In this document: positions 1 through 10,506 of the stretch, in pieces | Numbering within the stretch: position 1 is the stretch's first letter | How the letters are laid out: every line of letters begins with the position of its first letter | Assembly: GCA_902563335.1 (NCBI GenBank) | Contig: CACEWU010000001.1 | Location: 41,025-105,024 of the forward strand | Length of the DNA stretch: 64,000 nt | Direction: 5' to 3' | Source: an uncultured Prochlorococcus sp. | GTDB taxonomy: Bacteria; Cyanobacteriota; Cyanobacteriia; PCC-6307; Cyanobiaceae | Notes under the pieces: model-generated | What the model was told of the DNA's origin: nothing | Databases searched by the model: none | What the model saw: the letters and a program-made list of their open reading frames with translations, nothing else | Position numbers and translations under genes: made by a program

Positions 1-692
1 GCAAGACGAGTTTCAGGGAGTGCATCTAACACTGGTTTGATTCTTTCTATTTGCTTTTCGGCGGAAAGCCTTCCTACGTAAATCAGTAATGCTCCTTGAT
101 CATCATGTTCACCTAATAGTTTGCGACGCATTGCATCGTTTCGTAATTCTGGCCTAAAAGTTTCAGTATCAACTCCTCTTTGCCACAGTGCTGTGTGTTG
201 TATCCCTTTTTCAGTCAGTTCGTTCACCATTGCTGTAGATGTGCAGAGGTTTAGTACTGCTTGATTGTGAGCTGCTTTTAGCAGTTCCCAGAGGAGAGGT
301 TCCAGCATTCCCATTCCATAGTGTTCGAGGTATTTAGGAAGGTGAGTGTGGTAACTCGCAATCAGAGGAATTCCATTGGTTTTAGCAAGCCAGATTCCTC
401 CTAAACCCAATACAGCTGGGTTTACTACGTGAATCAGGTCGGGCTGTAGTTCATCAAGGGCTTCGGAAACTGCTGGACCTGGCAGACCTAGCTTTAGTTC
501 TGGATAGAGAGGCAGGGGCATTGCAGGAACGCCAATAACTTTTGCTCCCATGTAATTGCTTGGGCATCCTTCGGGACAGAACACCACAACTTCGTCCCCG
601 GCTTCCACTAGATGTTGAACAGTTTTTGTGAGGCGAGTAACTATCCCATCGACCTTTGGAAGGAAAGTCTCAGTAAAAAAGGCAATTTTCAC
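1..692 (-). CDS. sqdX: Sulfoquinovosyltransferase SqdX-like GT4 glycosyltransferase, truncated by window start (GTG start)
   Basis: Reverse-strand reading from GTG at 692: VKIAFFTETFLPKVDGIVTRLTKTVQHLVEAGDEVVVFCPEG...; directly downstream of sqdB in the same orientation. Not in the ORF track. Confidence 0.8.
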   Translation of the reverse strand, partial: MKIAFFTETFLPKVDGIVTRLTKTVQHLVEAGDEVVVFCPEGCPSNYMGAKVIGVPAMPLPLYPELKLGLPGPAVSEALDELQPDLIHVVNPAVLGLGGIWLAKTNGIPLIASYHTHLPKYLEHYGMGMLEPLLWELLKAAHNQAVLNLCTSTAMVNELTEKGIQHTALWQRGVDTETFRPELRNDAMRRKLLGEHDDQGALLIYVGRLSAEKQIERIKPVLDALPETRL

Positions 693-718
693 TTTGTTAA
701 TAGTTCAGCGAAATGCCT

Positions 719-1915
719 TTAAGAAGGTTTTTTGATGGCTTTTGCTTGCGTTGAGGTCCAAGCAGATACACATGGTATTCGTTTTCGGTCACACCGATCG
801 GCATATTTGCGAGCTACATCAACAACCTCAGCAAGAAGGCCATCATCCAAGGTGGTTGGTTTAAGCCCTAACTCAATGAAGCAACGATTGTCAACAATTA
901 GATCGTTTTCTACAGCTTCATTTCTAGGATTTGGAAGGTAGTTGAGTTCTGCACCTGTAAGAGCAGCAACTTTTTTGGCGAGTTCTCCGACCTGATGACT
1001 CTCAGTCATTTGGTTGAAGATTTTTACCCTTTCACCATGATGTGGTGGATTCTCTAAGGCTAATTGCACACAGCGAACCGAGTCACGAATATGAATAAAC
1101 GCACGTGTTTGGCCACCTGTTCCATGCACAGTCAGTGGATACCCAATAGCTGCTTGCATTAAGAATCGATTTAATACTGTTCCATAGTCCCCGTCGTAAT
1201 CAAATCGATTAGTAAGACGTGGATCTTTGCTTGTTGCATCAGTATTAGTTCCCCAAACTATTCCTTGGTGCAAATCAGTAATTCGTATCTTGTCATTTTT
1301 GTTGTAGTAAAGAAACAGTAACTGATCTAAGGTCTTAGTCATGTGATAAACACTTCCTGGACTAGCAGGATGAAGAATCTCTTCTTCAAAACGGCTGCCA
1401 TCAGGCTGTGGAACTTCAACTTTTAAGTAACCCTCTGGGATGGTTGCTCCACGATGTGAGCCGTATCCATATACCCCCATCGTTCCTAAGTGAACAATAT
1501 GAATATCAAGATTGCTTTCAACAATTGCAGCGAGCAGGTTATGTGTGCCGTTGACATTGTTGTCAACGGTATAGCGTTTAGTTGAGCTGCTTTTCATTGA
1601 ATATGGAGCGGCTCTTTGCTCTGCGAAGTGAACCACCGAATTAGGTTTTTCTTCTAATAGAAGATCTACCAGTCTCTGGTATTCATGAGCTATATCCATA
1701 TTTATGAAGCGCATCGGTTTTCCACCGATTTGTTCCCAGGCCTTGAGACGATCTCCGATGCTTGATATCGGAGTCAATGACTCGACTTCGAGATCAATAT
1801 CTATTTTTCGTCGGCTGAGATTGTCGACAATGAGAACGTCATGGCCTTGGTCCGCCAAGTTGACGGCACAAGGCCATCCACAGAAGCCGTCACCGCCAAG
1901 AACAAGAACTTTCAC
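719..1915 (-). CDS. sqdB: UDP-sulfoquinovose synthase; track ORF runs to 1957 but GTG at 1915 (VKVLVLGGDGFCGWPCA) is the likely start
   Basis: Rossmann motif GGDGFCGWPCAVNLADQGHDV, SDR-type active site YHMTK, SqdB-like length. Confidence 0.9.
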   Translation of the reverse strand: MKVLVLGGDGFCGWPCAVNLADQGHDVLIVDNLSRRKIDIDLEVESLTPISSIGDRLKAWEQIGGKPMRFINMDIAHEYQRLVDLLLEEKPNSVVHFAEQRAAPYSMKSSSTKRYTVDNNVNGTHNLLAAIVESNLDIHIVHLGTMGVYGYGSHRGATIPEGYLKVEVPQPDGSRFEEEILHPASPGSVYHMTKTLDQLLFLYYNKNDKIRITDLHQGIVWGTNTDATSKDPRLTNRFDYDGDYGTVLNRFLMQAAIGYPLTVHGTGGQTRAFIHIRDSVRCVQLALENPPHHGERVKIFNQMTESHQVGELAKKVAALTGAELNYLPNPRNEAVENDLIVDNRCFIELGLKPTTLDDGLLAEVVDVARKYADRCDRKRIPCVSAWTSTQAKAIKKPS

Positions 1916-1974
1916 CCAAGACTCCAACAGAAGAGAGCATTTAGCCCATGTAGGCAAGCTACTACAAGGTTTTT

Positions 1975-2142
1975 TCAGCTAATGGTTACCGATAAGGCAA
2001 TTAAGCTGCAAACCAGTAGTGCTCCAACAATGAGAATAATCCTAGAGCTGTTGTTCTGTAGAGCTCCTTTATTAATTACTTCCATCTTGGGCTCTTTCGC
2101 AAAGGAATTTAATCTTCCTCCATCTTCTTCAATAACTGGCAT
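1975..2142 (-). CDS. Small single-TM protein resembling Psb34 / Hlip-like PSII assembly factor (55 aa)
   Basis: Reverse reading MPVIEEDGGRLNSFAKEPKMEVINKGALQNNSSRIILIVGALLVCSLIALSVTIS*: EEGGxLNxFAxEPK N-terminal motif followed by one C-terminal TM helix. Below the ORF-track length cutoff. Confidence 0.65.
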   Translation of the reverse strand: MPVIEEDGGRLNSFAKEPKMEVINKGALQNNSSRIILIVGALLVCSLIALSVTIS

Positions 2143-2219
2143 GCCTTTGATTCATCTCGGCGGACCCTATGGAGCTGATAGCTAGTCAGGTCGATTCCGT
2201 TACTTTCCTTTACGCGTCT

Positions 2220-3041
2220 TCACGAATCTTTGCTTGTAATAAGCCCGCTTGAGGGGGAGCTAGGAGAGGCTTCGAGCCTTTTGGTTAAACGTCCAGCCAA
2301 GAAGGCTGCCCTACCAGCTTCAACGGCTTTAGACATCGCTGTGGCCATTTCTGGTGGACTCCCTGCCAATGCTATTGCACTATTGATTAAAACTGCATCT
2401 GCACCCATCTCCATTGCTTGAGCAGCCTCGCTTGGGACTCCAATACCTGCATCAACAACAACTGGGACTTTCGCGTTTTCGATGATCATTGCAATGTTTG
2501 CTTCATTTCGTATCCCTTGCCCTGATCCAATTGGTGATCCAAGTGGCATCAAAGTTGCACATCCTGCGTCTTCAAGCCTTTTTGCTAATAAGGGATCTGC
2601 ATTTATATATGGCAGAACTTGGAATCCCTCTTTGACAAGTTGCTCTGCTGCTTCCAGTGTTCCAAATGGATCGGGTAGTAAATGAACTGGGTCGGGAATT
2701 ACTTCGAGTTTGATGAAATTGTTATTTTCCTGACCAGCAACTTTTGTCAATTCACGGCCAAGTCTGGCTATTCGAATTGCTTCATCTGCATTTGTGCAAC
2801 CAGCGGTGTTTGGCAACATCCAAAGTTTGGACCAATTAATTGCTTCCATAAGGCCATGGTGGCCTGATTCCAATGCTTGAACTCTGCGAACAGCCACAGT
2901 GACCATCTCGCTTTTTGCGTTTTGAAGGCTTTTGTTCATGATTCCTATGGTTGGATATTTCCCTGTTCCTATAAACAGTCGACTGCAAAAGGTTTTATTG
3001 CCAATCTGAAGCTTGTCATGAGTGTTGAGTATCTGAGTCAT
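2220..3041 (-). CDS. thiG: Thiazole synthase
   Basis: [79 protein letters not shown]. Confidence 0.95.
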   Translation of the reverse strand: MTQILNTHDKLQIGNKTFCSRLFIGTGKYPTIGIMNKSLQNAKSEMVTVAVRRVQALESGHHGLMEAINWSKLWMLPNTAGCTNADEAIRIARLGRELTKVAGQENNNFIKLEVIPDPVHLLPDPFGTLEAAEQLVKEGFQVLPYINADPLLAKRLEDAGCATLMPLGSPIGSGQGIRNEANIAMIIENAKVPVVVDAGIGVPSEAAQAMEMGADAVLINSAIALAGSPPEMATAMSKAVEAGRAAFLAGRLTKRLEASPSSPSSGLITSKDS

Positions 3042-3119
3042 TAGTTCTTATTGGAGGGGCTTGTTAAACTCATTATTGGAATAATTGTCTTTAGCGTGTC
3101 GTAATCATCCTTAGGTTCA

Positions 3120-3689
3120 ATGCTTTTTTTTTCATTTGTGGATTTGTGGATTGCGAATGAGCCGTCTCTTCAACAATCGTTGCCAATTTCTAGTAGTCCT
3201 GAAGCTTCTCAAGAACAGCTCGAACCAATAGACTCAATTATAGAAATCAAGCCTTTTGTGCTTGAGGGTTCGGTAGAGAGTTTTGATCCTGAATCACGTG
3301 CAAAAGAACTTGTAAAGAATATTCCTAGGAATTGGTGTGGCACTTTTAAGTCTTTTGAGAAAGATTTAAATATTGATGTAACTTTAAGATTTTTTGAAGT
3401 GAGTGCTACTGGACAAATGGTTTCAATGCAGGGAGAAATGATGCTTGGAGATGTAAAAACTTTGGTCAGTGGAAATTTAAATGCAAAATCAGATCAATTT
3501 GAACTGATACCTTTAGCTGAAAAATTATTGCCAGGATTAGAGCCTGGTGGTTCGTTTATAGGATTACAAGGGGTAAAGGTGTTTGGTTGGAATTCTTCTA
3601 ATTTGGATAATGCAGGAGGTCAGTTAAATCTTAGGGAAAAATGTGCAGATGAGATTTCAGAAGCCCCTGTTGTCAGGTCTATTTGGTGA
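3120..3689 (+). CDS. Conserved cyanobacterial hypothetical protein
   Basis: Intact 189-aa ORF; contains IPRNWCGTFKSFEKDLNIDVTLRFFEVSATGQMVSMQGEMMLGD. Confidence 0.6.
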   Translation: MLFFSFVDLWIANEPSLQQSLPISSSPEASQEQLEPIDSIIEIKPFVLEGSVESFDPESRAKELVKNIPRNWCGTFKSFEKDLNIDVTLRFFEVSATGQMVSMQGEMMLGDVKTLVSGNLNAKSDQFELIPLAEKLLPGLEPGGSFIGLQGVKVFGWNSSNLDNAGGQLNLREKCADEISEAPVVRSIW

Positions 3690-4214
3690 TTGGGTTTCCA
3701 TTTTTTTCTGAATAATCTTTATTTGTTTTAGAGCTGTTTTGTTTTTAGGGTCAATATCTAATACTTCTTTGTATAACGTTAAGGCCTCATCTTGTTGAAG
3801 TAATCTTTGCTTGGCAAAAGCTAGGTTGTTAATTGCTACTGGGTAATCAGCCTTTGCTTTGAGTGCTGTTTTGTAGTGCCCTACTGCAGATTCGAAGTCA
3901 TCTTGTGCAGCGAGAGAAAAGCCAAGTGCATTTTCGATTAAGGCTTTGGCTTCATCAGGCTCCTCGCTTAGCTGTTTTAATGCTTTTCTAAGTGTAGATG
4001 TGGCCTGTGGATATAATCTTTTTCTAAGTTGAACGGAAGCAAGTTCGTATAGTTTTGATGCCTCTGAGGATGAAGAGCTACCGCTTTGTTCAAGTTTGAT
4101 TAGATTTATTTCATCTTTTCTAACTCGAAGTAGTTGTCGTCCTACTAAAACAGCAACAATTAAAAGTAAGCCAATTAGGCCTATGAGGTATGTCTCTGGC
4201 TGGAGAATGTTCAT
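3657..4214 (-). CDS. TPR-repeat membrane protein
   Basis: N-terminal TM (YLIGLIGLLLIVAVLVGRQLL) followed by TPR units (VGHYKTALKAKADYPVAINNLAFAKQRL...ALTLYKEVLDIDPKNKTAL). Confidence 0.75.
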   Translation of the reverse strand: MNILQPETYLIGLIGLLLIVAVLVGRQLLRVRKDEINLIKLEQSGSSSSSEASKLYELASVQLRKRLYPQATSTLRKALKQLSEEPDEAKALIENALGFSLAAQDDFESAVGHYKTALKAKADYPVAINNLAFAKQRLLQQDEALTLYKEVLDIDPKNKTALKQIKIIQKKMETQSPNRPDNRGF

Positions 4215-4405
4215 GATTAGTTAGTTGTGCTGGCGCAATTCATGCCTATTGGGGGTAAGGTCCACCTTGAGAATTCATCTCTAGCCACACCTCAAAAGCA
4301 AGTCTCATGAACGGTAATGGGGCATTGATCAATTACACAACAAATCAACACACCTTTTATATCGTTGAAATGGCTTCTGCCGAGTACAGTTTGTATGGAA
4401 CTGCT

Positions 4406-4753
4406 TTAATTCTTAGTTGAGGCCACAACGCTGCTAAAGGTTGTTGGATCGATTACAGCAAGTTGAGCAAGCATTTTTCGATTTAGTCGAACATCAGCTT
4501 TTTTAAGACCTCCAATTAATCTGCTATAGCTCAAACCATTGATGCGAGCTGCAGCATTAATCCGTGCAATCCAAAGTCTACGGAAGTCTCTTTTACGTCT
4601 TCTGCGATCTCTATAAGCATTGCAAAGAGCTTTCATTACCCTCTGATTAGCTGTTCTGAAGAGTCGTCCGTTACTCCCTTGGAAGCCACGGGCTAATCGG
4701 AGAATTTTGTTACGACGTTTACGAGCAACGTTGCCTCTCTTGACACGGGACAT
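4406..4753 (-). CDS. rplT: 50S ribosomal protein L20
   Basis: [43 protein letters not shown]...[16 protein letters not shown]. Confidence 0.97.
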   Translation of the reverse strand: MSRVKRGNVARKRRNKILRLARGFQGSNGRLFRTANQRVMKALCNAYRDRRRRKRDFRRLWIARINAAARINGLSYSRLIGGLKKADVRLNRKMLAQLAVIDPTTFSSVVASTKN

Positions 4754-4816
4754 AGCTAGAAATTGGTTAAAAGGAGTGTTTGATTAAGTGAAAAAATTGT
4801 ATTTAATGTTTTTTCG

Positions 4817-5014
4817 TTAGGCGTAAGGAAGCATGAGGCTTACATTTTCTGCATCTCTTTCATCCACAACTGCTTTTGTTGCAAGGTGTCGTTTCAGTTT
4901 GGGACTCTTGTGATCAAGTAAATGGTTGCGGAATGCACGACGTCGGATGAATTTGCCTGTGCCTGTTGCTTTGAACCGCTTTGCAGCAGCTTTGCGGGTC
5001 TTTAGCTTGGGCAT
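4817..5014 (-). CDS. rpmI: 50S ribosomal protein L35
   Basis: [44 protein letters not shown]; upstream of rplT. Confidence 0.97.
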   Translation of the reverse strand: MPKLKTRKAAAKRFKATGTGKFIRRRAFRNHLLDHKSPKLKRHLATKAVVDERDAENVSLMLPYA

Positions 5015-5118
5015 GTCCTAACTCAAACGCATAACTAGCAAGACTACGACCTCGACCAGCCTGAAGCCAAATTAGAAATGATGGATTTTCGATACACACC
5101 TAAAAACCACAAATCGAA

Positions 5119-6663
5119 TTGATGATTCCAATGATTGTTCGAACGATTTTTATTAGTGCTTTTTTTCTTGTCTTTTCAGGTTTTTTGGGGGGTTCTAAGC
5201 AGCAACAAATAAATGCTTCGTCAGACGTTGCATGGCCTACCCATAGAGAGGTTCCTCATCCCCCATTAGTTAAATCTAATGATCCATTGCTTTTGGTTGG
5301 TTTAGAGCCTTATCTGGGCAAAAGCTCGATTGTCGATGGGGCTTCTCAAGAATTTACCTTGAAAAGTAATGGCAGCTTTTTGGTTTTAAAAGACTCAGCT
5401 GGGATTGTGCATCATTCGAGTGAAATTACTTTAATTTGGAGAAAAGTTGCCTTATCTCATTCCAAAAAATTTGTTCGTCAAGTAGTTGGCCCTTTCGCTA
5501 GTTTTGAATCTGCGAATTCAATTGCTCTGCAATTGAAGAAAGAGGGTATTCAGTCAATTGTGGCTCACCCTAAGGAATGGGAGCTGTGGTTTCCAACTCA
5601 TATAAGCCTTCCAAAGGCTTTGAAAGCTCGTTCTTTGGAAGTGACAGTGAATTCGGAAATTAAGCCTTTTTTAAAAGGAACAAGTGGAGAAGTGTTGTTG
5701 TCAGGACCGATTCAGATTGAAGCTAAAGAAGGCTTGCAATGGAAAGGAGGAGTTTATGTAGGCCCTTTTTTGATTCAAGCAGATGCTTATGGAACCTGGA
5801 CCTTTGTTGAGCAGGTTCCTTTGGAAAGATATTTACACGGGGTAGTTCCGTATGAAATTGGGTTTAAGTCTCCAGCATCAGCATTTGCTGCTCAGGCTGT
5901 CCTTGCGCGTACCTGGGCCTTAGCAAATTCAAAGCGCTTTGTATTGGATGGATATCACATTTGTAGTGATACCCAATGTCAGGTTTATAAAGACCCTCGA
6001 AAGGCAAGTGAAAAAGTCAAAAGGGCAATACTAAGTACTGCTGGCAAGGTTTTGACTTGGCAAGGGCACCCAATTCACGCGGTCTATCACGCTAGTAATG
6101 GTGGTGTAATGGCATCTGGGGTTGAAGCCTGGTCAATGGCACCTGTTCCCTATTTGCGTGCTTCTTTAGATGGCTCGTCCGAATGGAATGAGCGATTCGC
6201 TTTACCGCTTGATACAAATGGTGTGAAGTTACTCTTGGCTAATTCAGATGGCCCTTATGGCGCACAGCACAGACTATTTCGCTGGACTCGAACATTTACT
6301 TCATTAGAATTGCAAGAAAATATTAAATCAACTGGTAATTATCCTTTTATACCAAGGGATGTGAGGGTTTTGAAAAGAGGTGAAAGTGGTCGAGTCCTTG
6401 CTCTAGAAATAAATGGTGATGATAATCAAGCCTCAACTATTCTTCGTTTAGATAACATTCGGCGAACATTGCGCAAGTTGCCCAGCACTTTGTTTGTAGT
6501 CAATAAAGTAAAGGACGGGGTGTGGAGGTTTTCAGGGGGAGGGTTTGGTCATGGCGCTGGGCTTTCTCAAGCTGGAGCAATTGAATTAGCTCTGATGGGT
6601 TGGACTCCTGCTCAGATTTTGAGCCATTACTACCCTGGAACAATTTATGGACCTTTGCCTTAG
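5119..6663 (+). CDS. SpoIID/LytB domain protein (amidase enhancer-like)
   Basis: PLERYLHGVVPYEIGFKSPASAFAAQAVLARTWAL, YHASNGGVMASGVEAW, GGGFGHGAGLSQAGAIELA. Confidence 0.85.
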   Translation: MMIPMIVRTIFISAFFLVFSGFLGGSKQQQINASSDVAWPTHREVPHPPLVKSNDPLLLVGLEPYLGKSSIVDGASQEFTLKSNGSFLVLKDSAGIVHHSSEITLIWRKVALSHSKKFVRQVVGPFASFESANSIALQLKKEGIQSIVAHPKEWELWFPTHISLPKALKARSLEVTVNSEIKPFLKGTSGEVLLSGPIQIEAKEGLQWKGGVYVGPFLIQADAYGTWTFVEQVPLERYLHGVVPYEIGFKSPASAFAAQAVLARTWALANSKRFVLDGYHICSDTQCQVYKDPRKASEKVKRAILSTAGKVLTWQGHPIHAVYHASNGGVMASGVEAWSMAPVPYLRASLDGSSEWNERFALPLDTNGVKLLLANSDGPYGAQHRLFRWTRTFTSLELQENIKSTGNYPFIPRDVRVLKRGESGRVLALEINGDDNQASTILRLDNIRRTLRKLPSTLFVVNKVKDGVWRFSGGGFGHGAGLSQAGAIELALMGWTPAQILSHYYPGTIYGPLP

Positions 6664-6693
6664 TACTAGAAATCCATCTAGAGTTCAATCACT

Positions 6694-8019
6694 TTGAGAA
6701 CAGCAATGTCCGCGGCTGTTGCGACTGGAGACCACCGCCGTGGTAAGACAGCTTTGTTTGTGATTGCTTGTGGTTGGGCTGGGGTATTTCCTCACTCTTT
6801 AGAAGCTGCAAGAAGTCTTTTGCCTGCAATAACACTTGCGTTTTTGTTGGGTGGTTTTGGATTAAGGACAGTTTTACGTGACCGAAAGAAATGGTTTAGC
6901 AGTGCATATGACAGCGATTCTAAAATCCTTTCCCAAGAGAATTACCCTTCTGTTGATGTTTTGGTCGCTGCTAGGGATGAAGAAAAAGTTGTTAGAAGGC
7001 TTGTTAAGCGTCTATTAGCGATTACTTATCCAAAAGAAAAACTGTCTATTTGTATTATTGATGATGGGAGTCGAGACAGTACATCGGCTCAGCTTGATGA
7101 GTTGAGTAAGCAATGCCCAATGCTGAAAGTAATACATCGGCCAAGATTTGCAGGTGGAGGTAAATCTGGGGCACTAAATGAGGCATTAAGTCACGTTAAT
7201 AGTAAATGGTTATTGATATTGGATGCCGATGCTCAATTACAAGAAGATGCCTTGCAACGCTTAGTCTTGTTTGCACAAAAAGGGGCATTTTCTGCTGTTC
7301 AGTTAAGGAAGGCGGTTGTTAACTCTAAAGAGAATCTTTTAACTCGTCTTCAAGCTATGGAGATGGCTATGGATGCAGTTATACAGCAGGGTCGTCAGGC
7401 TGGAGGTGGTGTGGTTGAGCTACGAGGAAATGGTCAGTTAATAGATCGGAAAAGTCTTCTCAGGTGTGGAGGTTTTAATGAAGAAACAGTGACAGATGAT
7501 CTTGATCTAAGTTTCCGGCTGCTGACTTCTGGTGATTTGGTTGGGATTCTGTGGGACCCTCCAGTTCAAGAAGAAGCTGTAGAGACATTTCAATCACTTT
7601 GGAAACAGAGACAGCGATGGGCTGAAGGAGGCTTGCAGCGCTTCTTTGATTATTGGCCATTGTTAATCTCTAATCGATTAAAACTTGCCAAACGTGTTGA
7701 TTTGGCAAGTTTTTTTCTTCTTCAATATGCGCTTCCAGTTATTTCCTTTTTTGATCTAATCACTACATGTCTGACTAGAACAGTTCCAGCTTTTTGGCCC
7801 CTTTCTATTGTTGCATTCAGTGTTTCAGGCGTAGCGTATTGGAGAGCTTGTAAAACTAATAGTGAAGGTCCTGATCTGCCTTTGCCTAAACCTATAATAT
7901 TATTGATTGCAATATCATATTTAGCTCATTGGTTTATTGTTATTCCATGGGTTTCATTAAGAATGGCTTTCTTACCTAAGAAGCTTGTATGGGCTAAGAC
8001 TATTCATCAAGGAAAGTAG
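6694..8019 (+). CDS. Glycosyltransferase family 2, membrane-associated
   Basis: VDVLVAARDEEKVV, ICIIDDGSRDST, LILDADAQL, QRQRWAEGG, C-terminal TM helices. Confidence 0.85.
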   Translation: MRTAMSAAVATGDHRRGKTALFVIACGWAGVFPHSLEAARSLLPAITLAFLLGGFGLRTVLRDRKKWFSSAYDSDSKILSQENYPSVDVLVAARDEEKVVRRLVKRLLAITYPKEKLSICIIDDGSRDSTSAQLDELSKQCPMLKVIHRPRFAGGGKSGALNEALSHVNSKWLLILDADAQLQEDALQRLVLFAQKGAFSAVQLRKAVVNSKENLLTRLQAMEMAMDAVIQQGRQAGGGVVELRGNGQLIDRKSLLRCGGFNEETVTDDLDLSFRLLTSGDLVGILWDPPVQEEAVETFQSLWKQRQRWAEGGLQRFFDYWPLLISNRLKLAKRVDLASFFLLQYALPVISFFDLITTCLTRTVPAFWPLSIVAFSVSGVAYWRACKTNSEGPDLPLPKPIILLIAISYLAHWFIVIPWVSLRMAFLPKKLVWAKTIHQGK

Positions 8020-8036
8020 TATTAAAAGCATTCAAT

Positions 8037-9797
8037 TTATAAATCTAATACTTTACCGTTGAAAAAATCTGCAAGATTTTTGGCTTGATTTTCTATAGGC
8101 TCAATGGTTTTTATATTTTTACTTTCTACTATTTTTGTTTGCGGATCTTCGCTTTTTATAGAAGATTTGACGGTTTTATTATTCGTCTTAGACTCTGTGT
8201 CAACAGCTTTTTCTGTCGCATCCTCGCCTAAACTTCGCTGAAGATTTGTATCCCGAACACTTTTTTCAGATGTAGATATTATATTCTTTTCTAGGATTAA
8301 TGTTCTAGAACTGCCTAATGTTTCATTAATCGCTTGTTCGAGAAGATTGATTCGACTTTGAACCATTCCCATCCAGTTGTCTGATACTTTTACTACTGCT
8401 TTGTCTGGTGTTAATTGAGTGAGCTTAGCTTGTTGGGAAAGAAGCATTCTTGTGGACGGTAGTTCAAGTCTTCCAAGAATCTGTTGCCATAAATCAGTAA
8501 GGTGATGTATTTGAGAGTCTAAGTTTTCTATTGATTTTTCTGAATGCTCATTGCCTGTGCTTGGATCGTTAAATTTGGCTTCTGTTTTTAGAGATAGATC
8601 TTGTACTAATTCGTTGGAATTGCCTTTTTTTGTTGTTATCAAGTTTGGTTCTATTTTGGTTTGTGTTTGTTGTACTTGAACCGTATCTTCCGAACTTAAT
8701 GACGGCCTTGAAAGAATTCCTAAAAGAATGACTTCAAGCCAAAGACGTGGTTGAACACTTAACTTGAGTTGGCTTTCTGTGCCTTTGAGTTGAGCTTGCC
8801 AATATAAGAGGGTAGTTTGTTTTACTTTATTTGAAATTTCTGTAAGTTCTTGTTGAAACTCTGATGAAATATTGATTAGTTCTGGTTTGTTTGGTGCTGC
8901 ATTTAGAAGTACTAGATCTCTAAGTATTGATGCTAATCCTTGAAGAATAGCAATTGGGTCGCGTCCATGATTAAACAGTTGTCTACATTCTTCTAAAAGT
9001 TTGACAGGGTTACTTTCTACTAAGGCCGCTGCAATTGATATTAGCTCTTGTTCTGGAACTGCGCCTAACAAATCCCAAACATATTTAGTTGTGATTGGAC
9101 CTGGCAATAGACTTAATTGATCGAGCATGCTCTCTGCATCTCTTAATCCTCCTTGAGCTTTTTGGGAGATTAAGTGAAGTGCTTCTGGTTCAATTGCAAT
9201 GGCCTCATTTGAGGCAATCATTCCTAAATGTTTCTTCAGAGGTTCTATTCCAATTCTTCTGAAATCAAATCTTTGACAGCGACTAAGGATTGTTGGAAGT
9301 ACTCGCTGAGGGTCAGTGGTGGCTAATACAAATACGACTCTAGGGGGAGGTTCTTCCAGAGTTTTAAGGAGAGCATTAAATGCTGCTGTGGATAGCATGT
9401 GACATTCGTCGACTACATAGACTTTCCAACGGGCCTGAACAGGAGCGAATTTTGATCTTTCAATTATTTCACGAATATTGTCGACTCCAGTATTAGAGGC
9501 AGCATCAATTTCTATAACGTCTAAACATGTTCCACTGGAAATAGAAGTGCAGAGATCACATTTGCCACATGGTTCGGGAGTAGGAGTTTGGCTTTTTTGG
9601 CAATTCAAAGAACGGGCAATAATTCTTGCGCTGGATGTCTTACCAGTTCCCCGAGGACCACAAAAGAGATAAGCAGGGGCGATGCGATTTCTCAGCAGGG
9701 CTTGCTTGAGTGTTGTTGTAATAGCTTCCTGCCCTACAAGCTCATCAAAACGCTCGGGTCGATATTTGTGATGCAGTGGTTGGTAGACCTGACTCAT
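8037..9797 (-). CDS. dnaX: DNA polymerase III gamma/tau subunit
   Basis: HKYRPERFDELVGQEAITTTLKQAL, FCGPRGTGKTSSARI, zinc-binding CGKCDLC, VYVVDECHMLSTAAFNALLKTLEEPP. Confidence 0.95.
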   Translation of the reverse strand: MSQVYQPLHHKYRPERFDELVGQEAITTTLKQALLRNRIAPAYLFCGPRGTGKTSSARIIARSLNCQKSQTPTPEPCGKCDLCTSISSGTCLDVIEIDAASNTGVDNIREIIERSKFAPVQARWKVYVVDECHMLSTAAFNALLKTLEEPPPRVVFVLATTDPQRVLPTILSRCQRFDFRRIGIEPLKKHLGMIASNEAIAIEPEALHLISQKAQGGLRDAESMLDQLSLLPGPITTKYVWDLLGAVPEQELISIAAALVESNPVKLLEECRQLFNHGRDPIAILQGLASILRDLVLLNAAPNKPELINISSEFQQELTEISNKVKQTTLLYWQAQLKGTESQLKLSVQPRLWLEVILLGILSRPSLSSEDTVQVQQTQTKIEPNLITTKKGNSNELVQDLSLKTEAKFNDPSTGNEHSEKSIENLDSQIHHLTDLWQQILGRLELPSTRMLLSQQAKLTQLTPDKAVVKVSDNWMGMVQSRINLLEQAINETLGSSRTLILEKNIISTSEKSVRDTNLQRSLGEDATEKAVDTESKTNNKTVKSSIKSEDPQTKIVESKNIKTIEPIENQAKNLADFFNGKVLDL

Positions 9798-9824
9798 TCC
9801 CAGCCTCTGAGAAGCAGAGAATAC

Positions 9825-10502
9825 TCACTTTTGGTGACTTGATTGGTTAATGAGATCAAGAATCTGTGTTTTGAGATCTTCTAATGCGCTGAGCTCATCT
9901 GCCAGAAGGCGTCCTTTTGTCAGTAGGGAGCTAGGAATTGATACTTGAGAAGTTTCTTTGACAATTTTTGAGGAGTGGTTATTTGAAGTATTTGCTTTTT
10001 CTAGAGTTGATTCAAGTTTGTGCAGTAGCTTGCGGCGAATTTTTTCTAAAATCTCTAACCCTTGCTTTGCTTTTTTGATAGATATCTCATTAGTTAGTCC
10101 TTGTTGAATTAAGAGAGTTAGGGCCTGAATAAATCCTTTAGGGATTATTTTACCCATAGCGATTGCGCCTAGGCTACTTGGTGTGAGTAGGTCTTCCATT
10201 TGACTACTGCTATGCATTCCTGTTTTACACCAATTGGCAAAATGCTCGCAGTTGTTAAAGAGTAAGTTGTAATTTTGTTCACCTATTCGACTCATTGCAC
10301 GAATTAATGTGACCCTTCTGCTTGATGCATTTACATGCTCTATTACAGAAAATGGCTGACCTTTGCAGAATACTTCTAATGAACTTCTAATAATTTCTCT
10401 TCCTTCTAGATAGTGTGCAATTGTTCCATCTCCTAAATCAATTCCATGATGCAAGAAAAGACCATGATGCCTAGGCACCTGAAGGTGATCAGCTGCAACC
10501 AT
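9825..10502 (-). CDS. LRAT/NC-domain-like protein
   Basis: DHLQVPRHHGLFLHHGIDLGDGTIAHY ... NYNLLFNNCEHFANWCKTG: His/Cys arrangement typical of LRAT-like (NlpC/P60 superfamily) domains. Confidence 0.7.
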   Translation of the reverse strand: MVAADHLQVPRHHGLFLHHGIDLGDGTIAHYLEGREIIRSSLEVFCKGQPFSVIEHVNASSRRVTLIRAMSRIGEQNYNLLFNNCEHFANWCKTGMHSSSQMEDLLTPSSLGAIAMGKIIPKGFIQALTLLIQQGLTNEISIKKAKQGLEILEKIRRKLLHKLESTLEKANTSNNHSSKIVKETSQVSIPSSLLTKGRLLADELSALEDLKTQILDLINQSSHQK

Positions 10503-10506
10503 TTAC

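Noticed and set aside
4215-4405. About 190-nt noncoding stretch between the TPR gene and rplT as a possible ncRNA
   Set aside because: Some short complementary segments but no recognisable SRP RNA, tmRNA or 6S signature; cannot be supported by eye.
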